From CAG-390 sp051867815 (lineage in GTDB: Bacteria > Bacillota > Clostridia > Oscillospirales > CAG-272): 27,146 nucleotides of DNA. The DNA lies in assembly GCA_051867815.1 (NCBI GenBank), contig JBJDZD010000134.1:1-27146 (forward strand), written 5' to 3'. Below, piece after piece: positions 1-7,108 of this stretch. The stretch's first letter is position 1; every line of letters starts with the position of its first letter. A program made the position numbers and the translations under genes. Under the pieces are notes generated by a model. The model saw only the letters and a program-made list of their open reading frames with translations, was not told the origin of the DNA and did not search any database.

Positions 1-435
1 GATTCCGCTTCTGCTGCGCGGAATATGAGTTACAAGCGTGTTTTCCATCGTGTAGCCGCGCGCCTCGGCTATCTTCCCTATCGGCACCGAAAGCACGGCG
101 GCAAAATAACCGAAAGCCAAGCCGTCGGGTATCTTCTTGAGCCGTGAGATTATGCGATTGAGCGCCGCTTCCGGCGCCCCGGAATCGTAAAAGGCGTATT
201 TGACCAAGACGTCAATACCGCTCTCGTGCATGACGGGCGGCACGCAAAGGCAGTCGCGCGCATACGCTCTGCATTCCTCGCAAACGCCGAGATGGGAGTG
301 CTTAAGATCGTTTTCGCAATCGGCACAAAGCAGCCTCTCGCCGCCGGTATTAAGCTCTCCGCAGGAAATGCATTTTTCGCCTGCGATGATACTGCGCAGC
401 CAAAGTCGCGCCCGACTTTTCGGGTACAGCTTCAT
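1..435 (-). CDS. comF: ComF family phosphoribosyltransferase-like protein (partial, 3' end beyond window)
   Basis: This is the N-terminal 145 codons of a ComF-family protein, read off the window start. The visible part has a zinc-ribbon-like N-terminus with CxxC pairs at residues 22-25, 37-40 and 52-55. It is followed by the region leading into the phosphoribosyltransferase fold, ending in an IPRSRSG stretch that matches the family's conserved 'PVP.sRRR' segment just before the RGFNQ motif. ComF is needed for DNA uptake in naturally competent bacteria, probably helping handle incoming single strands; many non-competent Firmicutes also carry it. The ATG shares four bases (ATGA) with the recD2 stop codon, so translation is very likely coupled to recD2. 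The C-terminal PRPP-binding loop is not in the window. The family call rests on the Cys pattern, the IPRSRS segment and the recD2 context. Confidence 0.82.
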   Translation of the reverse strand, partial: MKLYPKSRARLWLRSIIAGEKCISCGELNTGGERLLCADCENDLKHSHLGVCEECRAYARDCLCVPPVMHESGIDVLVKYAFYDSGAPEAALNRIISRLKKIPDGLAFGYFAAVLSVPIGKIAEARGYTMENTLVTHIPRSRSGI

Positions 436-2753
436 TTTGATGTTACCTCGCAAATCCTGCGCGTAAGTCCCGTGTATCGCAGAGCCGTGCGAACACCGCC
501 GACCATGCTTTTCACGGTTGATTCAAAGCCGACGATTATAACCCGCTTTTGTGCCCTCGTGACGGCGGTGTAAAGCAGGTTTCTCGTGCAGAGCATGGGC
601 GTGACACTTCCGAGGGGGATGACCACCGTCGGATACTCGCTGCCCTGCGATTTATGGACTGTCACGCAGTACGCAAGCTCAAGGTCCTCAAGGTCTGCAA
701 AATCGTAAAAGACCTGCCTGCCGTCAAAATCGATCTCAATGAATTTTTCAACGTGGTCGATCTCCTTGATCTTGCCGATGTCGCCGTTGAAAATGCCCAG
801 GCCGACCTTGCCGTAGCGCGTCCATTCAAGGTCGTAATTATTGCGCACCTGCATAACACGGTCGCCCGTGCGAAAGACGGTATCGCGGAATTTATGCTCC
901 TTTTTGTCCCTCGCAGGCGGATTTATTGCCGCTTGGAGAGCAACATTGAGCTTGTCCGTACCGGAATTACCGCGGCGCATGGGCGATATGACCTGAATAC
1001 CCTCCGGGTCGCCGTAGGCACGGGGCAGTCGCTCCGCGCAGAGATTTGCCACAGTCGATGTTATAGCCGCGTCACTTTCACGGGGCATGAAGAAGAAATC
1101 CCTGTCTTTTACGTTGAGGACGGGCATTTCGCCGCGGTTGATTGCGTGGGCATTGGTTACGATAAGGGACTGTTCCGCCTGGCGGAATATCTTCGTAAGC
1201 CTTACCGAAGGCAGTCTTTCGGATTCAAGAATATCGCAAAGAACGCGCCCTGCGCCGACCGAGGGGAGCTGATCCGCATCACCGATGAGTATCAGGCGTG
1301 AGCCGGGGCGTATGGCCTTCAAAAGAGCCACCATAAGCGCAGTATCGAGCATGGAGGCCTCGTCGATGATGATTGCATCCTCGTCGAGATAATTGTTCTC
1401 GCATCTGCGGAAGAACTGCAAAGCGTTGTCGTCGCGCTTTGCGCCGTTCTTATCCTCGTTGAAATCGACTTCAAGCAGGCGGTGTATAGTTTTTGCTTCC
1501 CTGCCCGTAGCCTCGCTCATGCGCTTTGCGGCGCGACCTGTTGGTGCGGCAAGCGCGACCTCAAGGCCGAGACATTCAAAAATATTGATTATTGCGGTCA
1601 CGACGGTCGTTTTACCCGTTCCGGGACCGCCGGTGAGGACGAGAACGCCGCTTGACATAACGTTGAATATTGCTTTTTTCTGCTCGTCGGCATATTCGAT
1701 TCGATTTTGAACCTCTTCCTTGCGGATAAAAGCTTCGATATCCGAGAAATTCAACGGTGCCGAGCCGCATTTGAGCCGCCAGAGCTTTTCCGCGATAAAG
1801 CGCTCGTTTTTGTACTGCTGAGCTTCAAAAATAAACGTGTCGTCGCCTACCTTTTCCGAAACAAGCTTCTTATTTGTCAGCATTCGGTCGATTTGTGCGG
1901 ACACGGATGCCGTCGGAACCTCCAAAAGGCTTGCCGCCGCTTCTGTCAACTTCTCGTTCGGCAGGCAGGTATGGCCGTTCTGATAACCGTTAAAGGTAAG
2001 GATGTATACGATGCCTGCGGCAATTCTCTCGTCCGAATCGCGCGCAACGCCGAGCCTTTGCGCCATGGCGTCGGCCTTGTTGAAGTCGATTCCGCGCACT
2101 TCCTCGCAAAGGCGGTAGGGGTTGTCCTTGGCAAGACTTATCGAGTGACGGCCGAAGGTCTTGTATATGTTCATCGTGGTCGCCGGACCGAAATAATCCC
2201 TGAAAAAGGTAACGGTGGCGCGTATGTCGGCCTTTGACTTGAAATCCTCGGATATTTCTTTGGCTCGCTTGGGGCTGATGCCGGGCAGCTGTGCCAGCCA
2301 TTCCGGATGATTTTCAAGTACATCCGCCGTATCGGCTCCGAACTGAGCAACTATCTTCCGCGCCGTGCGCGCCCGAATGCCCTTGATCGCGCCGGAAGCA
2401 AGGTAACGCTCAATGTCGGCGGCATCGGTCGGCATTTCCGAGATATACTCAAGCACGCGGTACTGCTTGCCGTATCGCGCATTGTTCTCCCACTTGCCCG
2501 AGACCGTAACGCAGTCGCCCTCGTCCACTCCGGGCATGATACCGACGATGTTCACAAGCTCATCGTTCTCCGTTATCATGGTGGCAACTATATATCCGTT
2601 GTCCTCGTTGCGGTAAAGGACACCCTCGACGGTGCCCTTGATCTCGTTTGGAAGCGTTTTTTCCGCCGGCACGGCTTCCCGGCTTGCCGACGAAGAAAGG
2701 GCGTCAGCAAAGCCTTCCAAGCCGCCTGCGGTATATTCATGTTTTAGGCTCAT
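432..2753 (-). CDS. recD2: SF1B ATP-dependent DNA helicase RecD2
   Basis: This is a 773-residue RecD2-type 5'-3' DNA helicase, of the kind not associated with RecBC, which acts in repair and replication-fork maintenance. The order is an N-terminal OB-like domain, tandem helix-hairpin-helix segments (GIRARTARKI, LPGISPKRA), and then the SF1 motor. The Walker A is GGPGTGKTT (about residues 375-383), Walker B is IIIDEASMLD, and the C-terminal part has the UvrD-like VTVHKSQGSEY and YTAVTRA motifs. A frame six codons longer begins at 2771, but that ATG lies in the SD itself. AAGGGAG sits seven bases before the ATG at 2753, so I chose the shorter start. The upstream small gene overlaps this start by 17 bases and comF overlaps its stop by four, giving a tightly coupled unit. 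Confidence 0.95.
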   Translation of the reverse strand: MSLKHEYTAGGLEGFADALSSSASREAVPAEKTLPNEIKGTVEGVLYRNEDNGYIVATMITENDELVNIVGIMPGVDEGDCVTVSGKWENNARYGKQYRVLEYISEMPTDAADIERYLASGAIKGIRARTARKIVAQFGADTADVLENHPEWLAQLPGISPKRAKEISEDFKSKADIRATVTFFRDYFGPATTMNIYKTFGRHSISLAKDNPYRLCEEVRGIDFNKADAMAQRLGVARDSDERIAAGIVYILTFNGYQNGHTCLPNEKLTEAAASLLEVPTASVSAQIDRMLTNKKLVSEKVGDDTFIFEAQQYKNERFIAEKLWRLKCGSAPLNFSDIEAFIRKEEVQNRIEYADEQKKAIFNVMSSGVLVLTGGPGTGKTTVVTAIINIFECLGLEVALAAPTGRAAKRMSEATGREAKTIHRLLEVDFNEDKNGAKRDDNALQFFRRCENNYLDEDAIIIDEASMLDTALMVALLKAIRPGSRLILIGDADQLPSVGAGRVLCDILESERLPSVRLTKIFRQAEQSLIVTNAHAINRGEMPVLNVKDRDFFFMPRESDAAITSTVANLCAERLPRAYGDPEGIQVISPMRRGNSGTDKLNVALQAAINPPARDKKEHKFRDTVFRTGDRVMQVRNNYDLEWTRYGKVGLGIFNGDIGKIKEIDHVEKFIEIDFDGRQVFYDFADLEDLELAYCVTVHKSQGSEYPTVVIPLGSVTPMLCTRNLLYTAVTRAQKRVIIVGFESTVKSMVGGVRTALRYTGLTRRICEVTSK

Positions 2754-3063
2754 TTTGCTTCTCCCTTTCATAAACGATTTTCACATCGGTCAAATTCAGC
2801 CTGTCAAGCTCGGCTTGAACGCCGTCGGAGAACTTGTTTTTCTCCGAAACCAGGAAAAAGATCTCACCCCTGTTCGGGATGATGGCACGTCGCGCATTCT
2901 CGCAAAGCTCTGCGATCTGCTGTGCGCTTTCGTCCCCCGTGAGCTTAACGACGGGTCTCGGCCGCGCGGATTTCGGAGTCAAAAATCCGTCCGCAAAGAA
3001 TTTTGCGGCACAGAAAAGTCCCCACGCGGCAAATGTCGCAACGATAATATCCAATATCAACAT
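2737..3063 (-). CDS. small membrane-anchored protein of unknown function
   Basis: I do not recognise this 108-residue protein. Residues 1 to about 25 form one hydrophobic segment (LILDIIVATFAAWGLFCAA) that looks like an uncleaved N-terminal anchor. A basic proline-containing linker and a soluble alpha/beta-looking domain of about 70 residues follow (VVKLTGDESAQQIAELC and EIFFLVSEKNKFSDG). It has a strong SD, GGAGGTG, but that SD lies in the 3' arm of a perfect 10-bp inverted repeat (3063-3104). Its 3' end overlaps recD2 by 17 bases and it sits 51 bases after metK, so it probably belongs to the metK-recD2-comF transcript. The gene call is good because of the SD and the overlap architecture; the function is unknown. 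Confidence 0.75.
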   Translation of the reverse strand: MLILDIIVATFAAWGLFCAAKFFADGFLTPKSARPRPVVKLTGDESAQQIAELCENARRAIIPNRGEIFFLVSEKNKFSDGVQAELDRLNLTDVKIVYEREKQNEPKT

Positions 3064-3104
3064 TCCGCACCTCCATACAATGTAATTATACGCAAGGTGC
3101 GGAA
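3063..3104 (-). promoter_or_regulatory. SD-sequestering inverted repeat between metK and the 108-residue gene
   Basis: On the minus strand the arms TTCCGCACCT (3104-3095) and AGGTGCGGAA (3072-3063) are perfectly complementary, with a 22-base loop. The 3' arm contains most of the SD (GGAGGTG) and the first base of the ATG of the next gene. No T-run follows, so this is not a terminator. The 5' arm starts 11 bases after the metK stop, so a ribosome terminating on metK could open it. The loop also holds TATAAT, with a poor -35 (ATAACA, 18-base spacing). A transcript starting there would lack the 5' arm and have a free SD. Confidence 0.6.
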
Positions 3105-3114
3105 AATATGTTAT

Positions 3115-4311
3115 TTACAGCAGCTCCGCCTTAAGGACTTTTGCGAGGTCGCGGCGCTCCCACGGCGCATCGAGATCCTCTCTGCCCATGTGACCGTAAG
3201 CGGCGAGCTTTGAGTAGATGGGACGGCGCAGGCCGAAGCGCTCAATGATAGCGGCCGGTCTGAGATCGAAATGACGGTTAAGTGCCTCCGCGATCTTTTC
3301 TTCGTCAACCTTGGCGGTACCGAAGGTGTCAACGAGTACCGAAACGGGGCGCGCAACGCCGATGGCATACGCCACCTGAATCTCGCAACGGTCAGCAAGA
3401 CCTGCGGCAACAACGTTCTTTGCAAGATATCTTGCGGCATAGCAAGCGGAACGGTCAACCTTGGTCGGGTCCTTACCCGAGAAAGCACCGCCGCCGTGGC
3501 GCGCGTAGCCACCGTAGGTGTCAACGATGATCTTGCGTCCGGTCAGACCGCTGTCGCCCATGGGACCGCCGATAACAAAGCGACCGGTGGGATTGACGTA
3601 TATCTTGGTGTTTTCGTCAAGAAGCTCCGCCGGGACGGTGGTCTTGATAACGTATTTCTCAATGTCCGCACGAATCTGCTCAAGGCTTACGGCGGCATCA
3701 TGCTGTGAGGAAACTACGACCGTATCAACGCGAACGGGCTTGTCGTCCTCGTATTCAACGGTGACCTGAGTTTTGCCGTCGGGACGAAGGTATGCAAGCG
3801 TACCGTCCTTGCGGACGTCGGTGAGCTTCTTTGCCATCTTATGCGCAAGCGAGATGGGCAGGGGCATCAGCTCGGGCGTTTCGTTGCAGGCATAGCCGAA
3901 CATAAGACCCTGGTCGCCGGCGCCGGTATTGTAGTTATCAACGATCTCGCCGTTCTTTGCCTCAAGGGAGCGGTCAACGCCCATTGCAATGTCGGGGGAC
4001 TGACCGTGCAGGCTGGAGAGTACGGAACAGCTGTCACAGTCGAAGCCGTATTTTGCGCGATCGTAGCCGATCTCGCGAACTGTCTCACGCGCGATGGTTT
4101 GCAGGTCGGCATAGCCGTTGGTTGTCACCTCGCCCATAATGACAATGAGACCCGTGGTGCAGCAGACCTCACATGCAACGCGGGACATGGGGTCCTGCGC
4201 AAGCAGATTATCGAGGACGGCATCGGAGATCATGTCGCAGATCTTATCGGGATGTCCCTCGGTTACAGACTCGGATGTGAAGAGTCTGCGATTCTTTTCG
4301 TTAGTAACCAT
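3115..4311 (-). CDS. metK: S-adenosylmethionine synthetase
   Basis: This 398-residue methionine adenosyltransferase makes SAM from methionine and ATP in the cytosol; the enzyme is normally a tetramer. It is full length for the bacterial family. The N-terminal SVTEGHPDK motif holds the ATP/metal-binding His and Asp, GAGDQG is the central signature, and GGGAFSGKDPTKVDRS is the C-terminal phosphate-binding loop with its catalytic Lys residues. The SD is AAAGGA about eight bases before the ATG. A textbook SAM-I riboswitch with an intrinsic terminator precedes it, so the product represses its own synthesis by attenuation. No terminator is visible after the stop codon, and the next three genes follow with short gaps or overlaps. 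Confidence 0.98.
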   Translation of the reverse strand: MVTNEKNRRLFTSESVTEGHPDKICDMISDAVLDNLLAQDPMSRVACEVCCTTGLIVIMGEVTTNGYADLQTIARETVREIGYDRAKYGFDCDSCSVLSSLHGQSPDIAMGVDRSLEAKNGEIVDNYNTGAGDQGLMFGYACNETPELMPLPISLAHKMAKKLTDVRKDGTLAYLRPDGKTQVTVEYEDDKPVRVDTVVVSSQHDAAVSLEQIRADIEKYVIKTTVPAELLDENTKIYVNPTGRFVIGGPMGDSGLTGRKIIVDTYGGYARHGGGAFSGKDPTKVDRSACYAARYLAKNVVAAGLADRCEIQVAYAIGVARPVSVLVDTFGTAKVDEEKIAEALNRHFDLRPAAIIERFGLRRPIYSKLAAYGHMGREDLDAPWERRDLAKVLKAELL

Positions 4312-4328
4312 TTTCGTAATCCTTTCTC

Positions 4329-4359
4329 AAAAAAAGAAGCCTCACCGGTCGATGAGGCT
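4329..4359 (-). terminator. SAM riboswitch attenuator terminator
   Basis: The stem AGCCTCATC / GGTGAGGCT is 9 bp with a GACC loop and is followed by TCTTTTTTT. Its 5' arm contains CTCATC, which can instead pair with GATGAG, the 3' strand of riboswitch helix P1. That gives the expected exclusive choice: SAM bound favours P1 plus terminator, and SAM free favours the antiterminator. Confidence 0.92.
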
Positions 4360-4366
4360 CCAAAAA

Positions 4367-4447
4367 CTCATCTGTCAGGAATTAGCACCTTGCTTGATGC
4401 AGGTTGCCGGGCTTCGCAGGGCCTGTCCCTCCGCCGCTCTTGATAAG
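4367..4447 (-). ncRNA. SAM-I (S-box) riboswitch upstream of metK
   Basis: On the minus strand the conserved S-box elements occur in order. They are CTTATCAAGAG (P1 5' strand plus conserved bulge), the GGCGGAGGGAC and GGCCC segments, GAAGCCCGGCAACC (P2/P3 junction), GGTGCTAATTCC, and GATGAG closing P1 (CTTATC with GATGAG, one G-U pair). A terminator/antiterminator platform follows directly and metK lies just downstream, so this is a transcriptional OFF switch responding to SAM. Confidence 0.97.
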
Positions 4448-4468
4448 ATCGTATTTACTTAGCAATAT

Positions 4469-4497
4469 ATTATATCACGAAAAAAGCATAATGTCAA
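4469..4497 (-). promoter_or_regulatory. metK promoter, sigma-A consensus
   Basis: TTGACA (4497-4492), a 17-base spacer and TATAAT (4474-4469) match the consensus exactly, with an extended -10 TGA before TATAAT. Transcription would start about 20 bases before the riboswitch P1 helix. Confidence 0.92.
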
Positions 4498-4529
4498 TAG
4501 CTCAGCGCACTATTTTTATAATATACGTC

Positions 4530-4566
4530 AAAAAATGCACCGCCATACCCGATGGCAGGCGGTGCA
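4530..4566 (-). terminator. intrinsic terminator of the secreted-protein gene
   Basis: A perfect 9-bp stem TGCACCGCC / GGCGGTGCA with a 13-base loop is followed by six T residues. It begins 10 bases after the stop codon of the secreted protein and ends about 30 bases before the metK -35, isolating the two units. Confidence 0.92.
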
Positions 4567-4576
4567 TAATTATCAA

Positions 4577-5164
4577 TCAGTCGATCTTCGAAGCTCTCGT
4601 CTGTGACGTCGGAGAGCTTTCGCAAATCTCCTCATTAGTGTCTATTGCAGGAATAATTACTTCGGCGGGAATATGAATCACTAATTGGCGCAGCTTTCCA
4701 AGTTCCGCCTTTATCTGTTCGTCCGCGGAAGTCACGAAATTGTGCGTGATGGAGTAATCTACATAACAACCGTTCTTTATATCCGCCATATTTTTCATGA
4801 TCGCATATCTGAGATCCGGACGGGTGATAAGCTCACAAAAAGCCTCATTGTTATAGTAGTTGAGCGTTTCTTTAGGAATAACAGAGGTGTGGGAAACCAC
4901 ATCGGCGGTACCCGACCACGTGGTAAAGGTTTCTCTAAAATAGTTCAACAGCTCTTCGGTGGAGCCTTCAAGTATATCCTCGGGAACGCTGAGATGACCT
5001 CCCGGAATAACAGATGTCATGGATATATTAACAGGGATATTTTGTGTCAAATTCTCGGATGTCACACTTGTTTCGTCGTGTTTAGCGGCTGATACAACGA
5101 CTGCAGGTGCCAAAGTAAAGCATACGATCGCCGCCAAAAGCAGGGATATACATCTCTTAACCAT
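4577..5164 (-). CDS. secreted protein of unknown function
   Basis: I do not recognise this 195-residue protein. Residues 1-27 form a clear Sec signal peptide: a basic start (MVKR), a hydrophobic core (CISLLLAAIVCFTLAPAVVV) and an AXA-like cleavage site near SAAK. The mature part is about 165 residues, with no membrane segment or anchor visible, and is mostly polar. It contains two TSVIP segments about 50 residues apart and three cysteines. The SD TAAGGAGG is very strong, and a dedicated terminator follows. It forms a single-gene unit between DUF368 and metK. No promoter is convincing; two overlapping TATAAT boxes at 5216-5226 are candidates but lack a well-spaced -35. Export is well supported; the role is unknown. 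Confidence 0.8.
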   Translation of the reverse strand: MVKRCISLLLAAIVCFTLAPAVVVSAAKHDETSVTSENLTQNIPVNISMTSVIPGGHLSVPEDILEGSTEELLNYFRETFTTWSGTADVVSHTSVIPKETLNYYNNEAFCELITRPDLRYAIMKNMADIKNGCYVDYSITHNFVTSADEQIKAELGKLRQLVIHIPAEVIIPAIDTNEEICESSPTSQTRASKID

Positions 5165-5229
5165 TGTTTTCCTCCTTACAAAATATTTGTTTAGATCGTT
5201 TTTGTGTTCAATTTAATTATATTATAAAC

Positions 5230-5261
5230 GAAACGGGCGTTTGTTAAAAAACGTCCGTTTC
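5230..5261. repeat. 13-bp inverted repeat after the DUF368 gene
   Basis: GAAACGGGCGTTT and AAACGTCCGTTTC form a 13-bp stem with one mismatch and a six-base loop. It lies between the DUF368 stop and the secreted-protein gene. It could terminate the ribU-DUF368 transcript, although the following GTTTAT is a weak U-tract. It could also act as an operator, because TATAAT boxes follow immediately on the minus strand. Confidence 0.5.
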
Positions 5262-5287
5262 ATTTTGAACAATTTGTAAATATCATT

Positions 5288-6136
5288 TCATTCCTTTTCT
5301 TCGGAAGAAGCTTTTATGGAGTCGCTGAATTTTCCGAAGAAAAATGAAGCAACCGCTCCGCAGACAATTGCGATGATATAGAACGCAATATTCTGCCACG
5401 ACGTTGCAAACGAAGGCAGTATCATGACTGTGGAAGCAAGCACGAAACCTATTATGGAATGTGACATTGCCGAGTGGTATTTATCGAATACCCATTTCAT
5501 GAGCTTTGAGAGCAGCAGGAATACCGCAAAGACGGAGAGTGCGAAGGGGATCGCCACGCCGAAATCAAGATCCTTGATATGACCGAGCAGCGGCTCGTAG
5601 ATACCGAAGAACATCAAAAGATTTGAGGATGCAAGTCCGGGAACGACGAAGCCAAGCCCCCAGATCACTCCGCAGAGGATCCAGCCGACGAGGTTTTGAG
5701 GAATTGAAACCGTCCAAACGTTCTTAAAGAGGTAGAGCATCGCGCAAACGGCAATGAAGGAGACGATAAGGAGGAATATTGAGGTCTTACCCCTGCCCTT
5801 CTCCCCTGCGTCGTGCCAAAGGCCCGGCAAAGTACCGATTATCAGCCCTACAAAAGCACAGATAACGATGCTCTGATTCCATGCAAGAAGCGCCTCGGCT
5901 ATTGCGGCAAAGCCAATAAAGCCGACAGCCCCGCCAATGCCGACGAAAATGAGCATTTTCCAATATTTGATTATGCCCTTGATGGGATTGGAGAGAACTT
6001 CAAGTATCTGATTGTAGATGCCGAATGCATAGAGCAGACTGCCGCCGCTGACGCCGGGCAGTATTGCACCGACGCCAACGAGGAAGCCTTGAAGCACCCA
6101 AAGTATTGCTTTTAAGATAAAATTTTTATTTTTCAT
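5288..6136 (-). CDS. DUF368 family membrane protein, PopT-type polyprenyl-phosphate translocase
   Basis: This 282-residue polytopic membrane protein has about eight hydrophobic segments. The DUF368 signature GAILPGVSGGS is near the N-terminus, and a second re-entrant-like GFVVPGLASSN lies in the middle, consistent with the family's inverted-repeat build. DUF368 proteins (PopT) have been reported to return undecaprenyl phosphate to the cytoplasmic face of the membrane, supporting envelope polymer synthesis. The ATG overlaps the ribU stop codon (TAATG) and has no strong SD of its own, so translation most likely depends on ribosomes finishing ribU. It therefore falls under the upstream FMN riboswitch. 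Family assignment is confident; transport of polyprenyl phosphate in this organism is inferred. Confidence 0.9.
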   Translation of the reverse strand: MKNKNFILKAILWVLQGFLVGVGAILPGVSGGSLLYAFGIYNQILEVLSNPIKGIIKYWKMLIFVGIGGAVGFIGFAAIAEALLAWNQSIVICAFVGLIIGTLPGLWHDAGEKGRGKTSIFLLIVSFIAVCAMLYLFKNVWTVSIPQNLVGWILCGVIWGLGFVVPGLASSNLLMFFGIYEPLLGHIKDLDFGVAIPFALSVFAVFLLLSKLMKWVFDKYHSAMSHSIIGFVLASTVMILPSFATSWQNIAFYIIAIVCGAVASFFFGKFSDSIKASSEEKE

Positions 6137-6822
6137 TATTTACCAAATGAACCGTGCAAGCCGTATATCATGTAGAATACGGATGCCGCGATCAAAACTA
6201 TTGCTATCAGTATGAACACCAGCGAGCGAATGCTCCAAAACGACTTTTTGCCGTCCGCAGATGAATTTTCCGACTTGGGCAAAAGCTTCGCCGCTCGCAG
6301 CGCCGTAATGAGTGGTTTATAAAGGGCGAGAACTATTCCCGCGTTAAGTACCGATTTGGTGAGGTTAAAGGGCAAAAGAAGTGTGGGTATAAACTCAATG
6401 ACCTGTTTGGTAGGCACCTTCATATAAATGGGTGTGACGATGATATTGCAAATCATCATGACGGTTACCGTTAAAACAACCGCCGACGAAAGCGAAATCG
6501 CAACGCCCGAAATATTTCTTCGCTTTGAATAGATGTATCCTGCGACGAACGAGAACGTGGCGGTGGAAGCGAAATCCATAAGCCAGCCCCAGAAACCGGT
6601 GTCACCGACCGTGAGCTGCTCGATGGTCGCTACCAAAAACGAGATAAGCAAGCCGGAAGCCGGCCCGAATATCATCGACGCGATCGCAACGATCGCATCC
6701 TTTGCGTCAAAAGTCAGAAAACTGACATTAATTCTGAAAACGAATGTGACGGCATAAGCCATTGCGGTGAAAACGGCAAGCAAGGTCATCTTGCGAATGC
6801 CGAAGCGGTCTTTTCTTTGCAT
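6136..6822 (-). CDS. ribU: riboflavin ECF transporter substrate-binding component RibU
   Basis: This 228-residue S-component of an energy-coupling-factor (ECF) transporter captures riboflavin at the membrane and would use a shared EcfAAT module encoded elsewhere. It has about six membrane segments. The sequence has the RibU pattern: a MTLLAVFTAMAYA first helix, FRINVSFLTFDAKDAIVAIASMIFGP with the conserved FD.KD motif, and a basic end before a final TM helix. An open frame extends 81 codons upstream, but it runs through the FMN riboswitch. The SD AGGGAGA seven bases before the ATG at 6822 fixes the start. The FMN riboswitch upstream independently supports flavin uptake. Its stop overlaps the DUF368 start. 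Confidence 0.93.
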   Translation of the reverse strand: MQRKDRFGIRKMTLLAVFTAMAYAVTFVFRINVSFLTFDAKDAIVAIASMIFGPASGLLISFLVATIEQLTVGDTGFWGWLMDFASTATFSFVAGYIYSKRRNISGVAISLSSAVVLTVTVMMICNIIVTPIYMKVPTKQVIEFIPTLLLPFNLTKSVLNAGIVLALYKPLITALRAAKLLPKSENSSADGKKSFWSIRSLVFILIAIVLIAASVFYMIYGLHGSFGK

Positions 6823-6858
6823 AAAAAAATCTCCCTTGAATATAAATTTACAGGGAGA
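6823..6858 (-). terminator. FMN riboswitch expression platform: combined terminator and SD-blocking hairpin
   Basis: TCTCCCT (6858-6852) pairs with AGGGAGA (6836-6830), and seven T residues follow directly before the ribU ATG. The 3' arm is the ribU SD, so the same hairpin could end transcription or block initiation. The overlapping TCTTCTC (6861-6855) is complementary to GAGAAGA in the P1 3' strand of the riboswitch, giving an alternative ON structure. Confidence 0.8.
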
Positions 6859-6878
6859 AGACAGTATAGAATTATTCC

Positions 6879-7006
6879 ATCTTCTCTCATCCGGACTGCC
6901 CCCCTTGTGGGGATCACCGTCGGTTAAGGAATTGCACCTTATCGGCAAGCTGTTTGCTTGTTCGCGGACTATACCGCCGGTTCGGAATTTCACCGACCCT
7001 GAAGAT
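6879..7006 (-). ncRNA. FMN riboswitch (RFN element) upstream of ribU
   Basis: All conserved RFN blocks are present in order on the minus strand. P1 is ATCTTC pairing with GAAGAT. Next come AGGGTCGGTGAAATTCC, ACCGGCGGTATAGTCCGCGA, a variable hairpin, AGGTGCAATTCC, ACCGACGGTGA, and GGGCAGTCCGGATGAGAGAAG. It would sense FMN and switch off ribU, and probably the coupled DUF368 gene. Confidence 0.97.
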
Positions 7007-7036
7007 ATAAGTTCAAACCGACACTTGGTCAGTTTG

Positions 7037-7078
7037 TTCAAAAGGTCGGATGCGCCGGAGCACATCCGACCTTTTGAA
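7037..7078 (-). terminator. terminator of the str operon, after tuf
   Basis: This is a perfect 16-bp inverted repeat (TTCAAAAGGTCGGATG and its complement) with a 10-base loop, 30 bases after the tuf stop. The A-run and T-run lie inside the arms, so it could act in both directions. It ends about 30 bases before the FMN riboswitch. I could not identify a convincing separate ribU promoter in the remaining space. Confidence 0.82.
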
Positions 7079-7108
7079 TAATCGAATTATTAAATTATGA
7101 AAATTTAA

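Noticed and set aside
3063..3104. Inverted repeat after metK read as a terminator
   Set aside because: No T-run follows on either strand, and the 3' arm is the next gene's SD, so a translational role fits better.
7007..7036. Possible ribU promoter (CTGACC-17-TATATC)
   Set aside because: The -10 would overlap the riboswitch P1 helix, so the start of transcription would fall inside the aptamer. Matches are also poor.
6823..7065. Upstream extension of the ribU frame by 81 codons
   Set aside because: The extension translates the FMN riboswitch. The SD and family N-terminus place the start at 6822.
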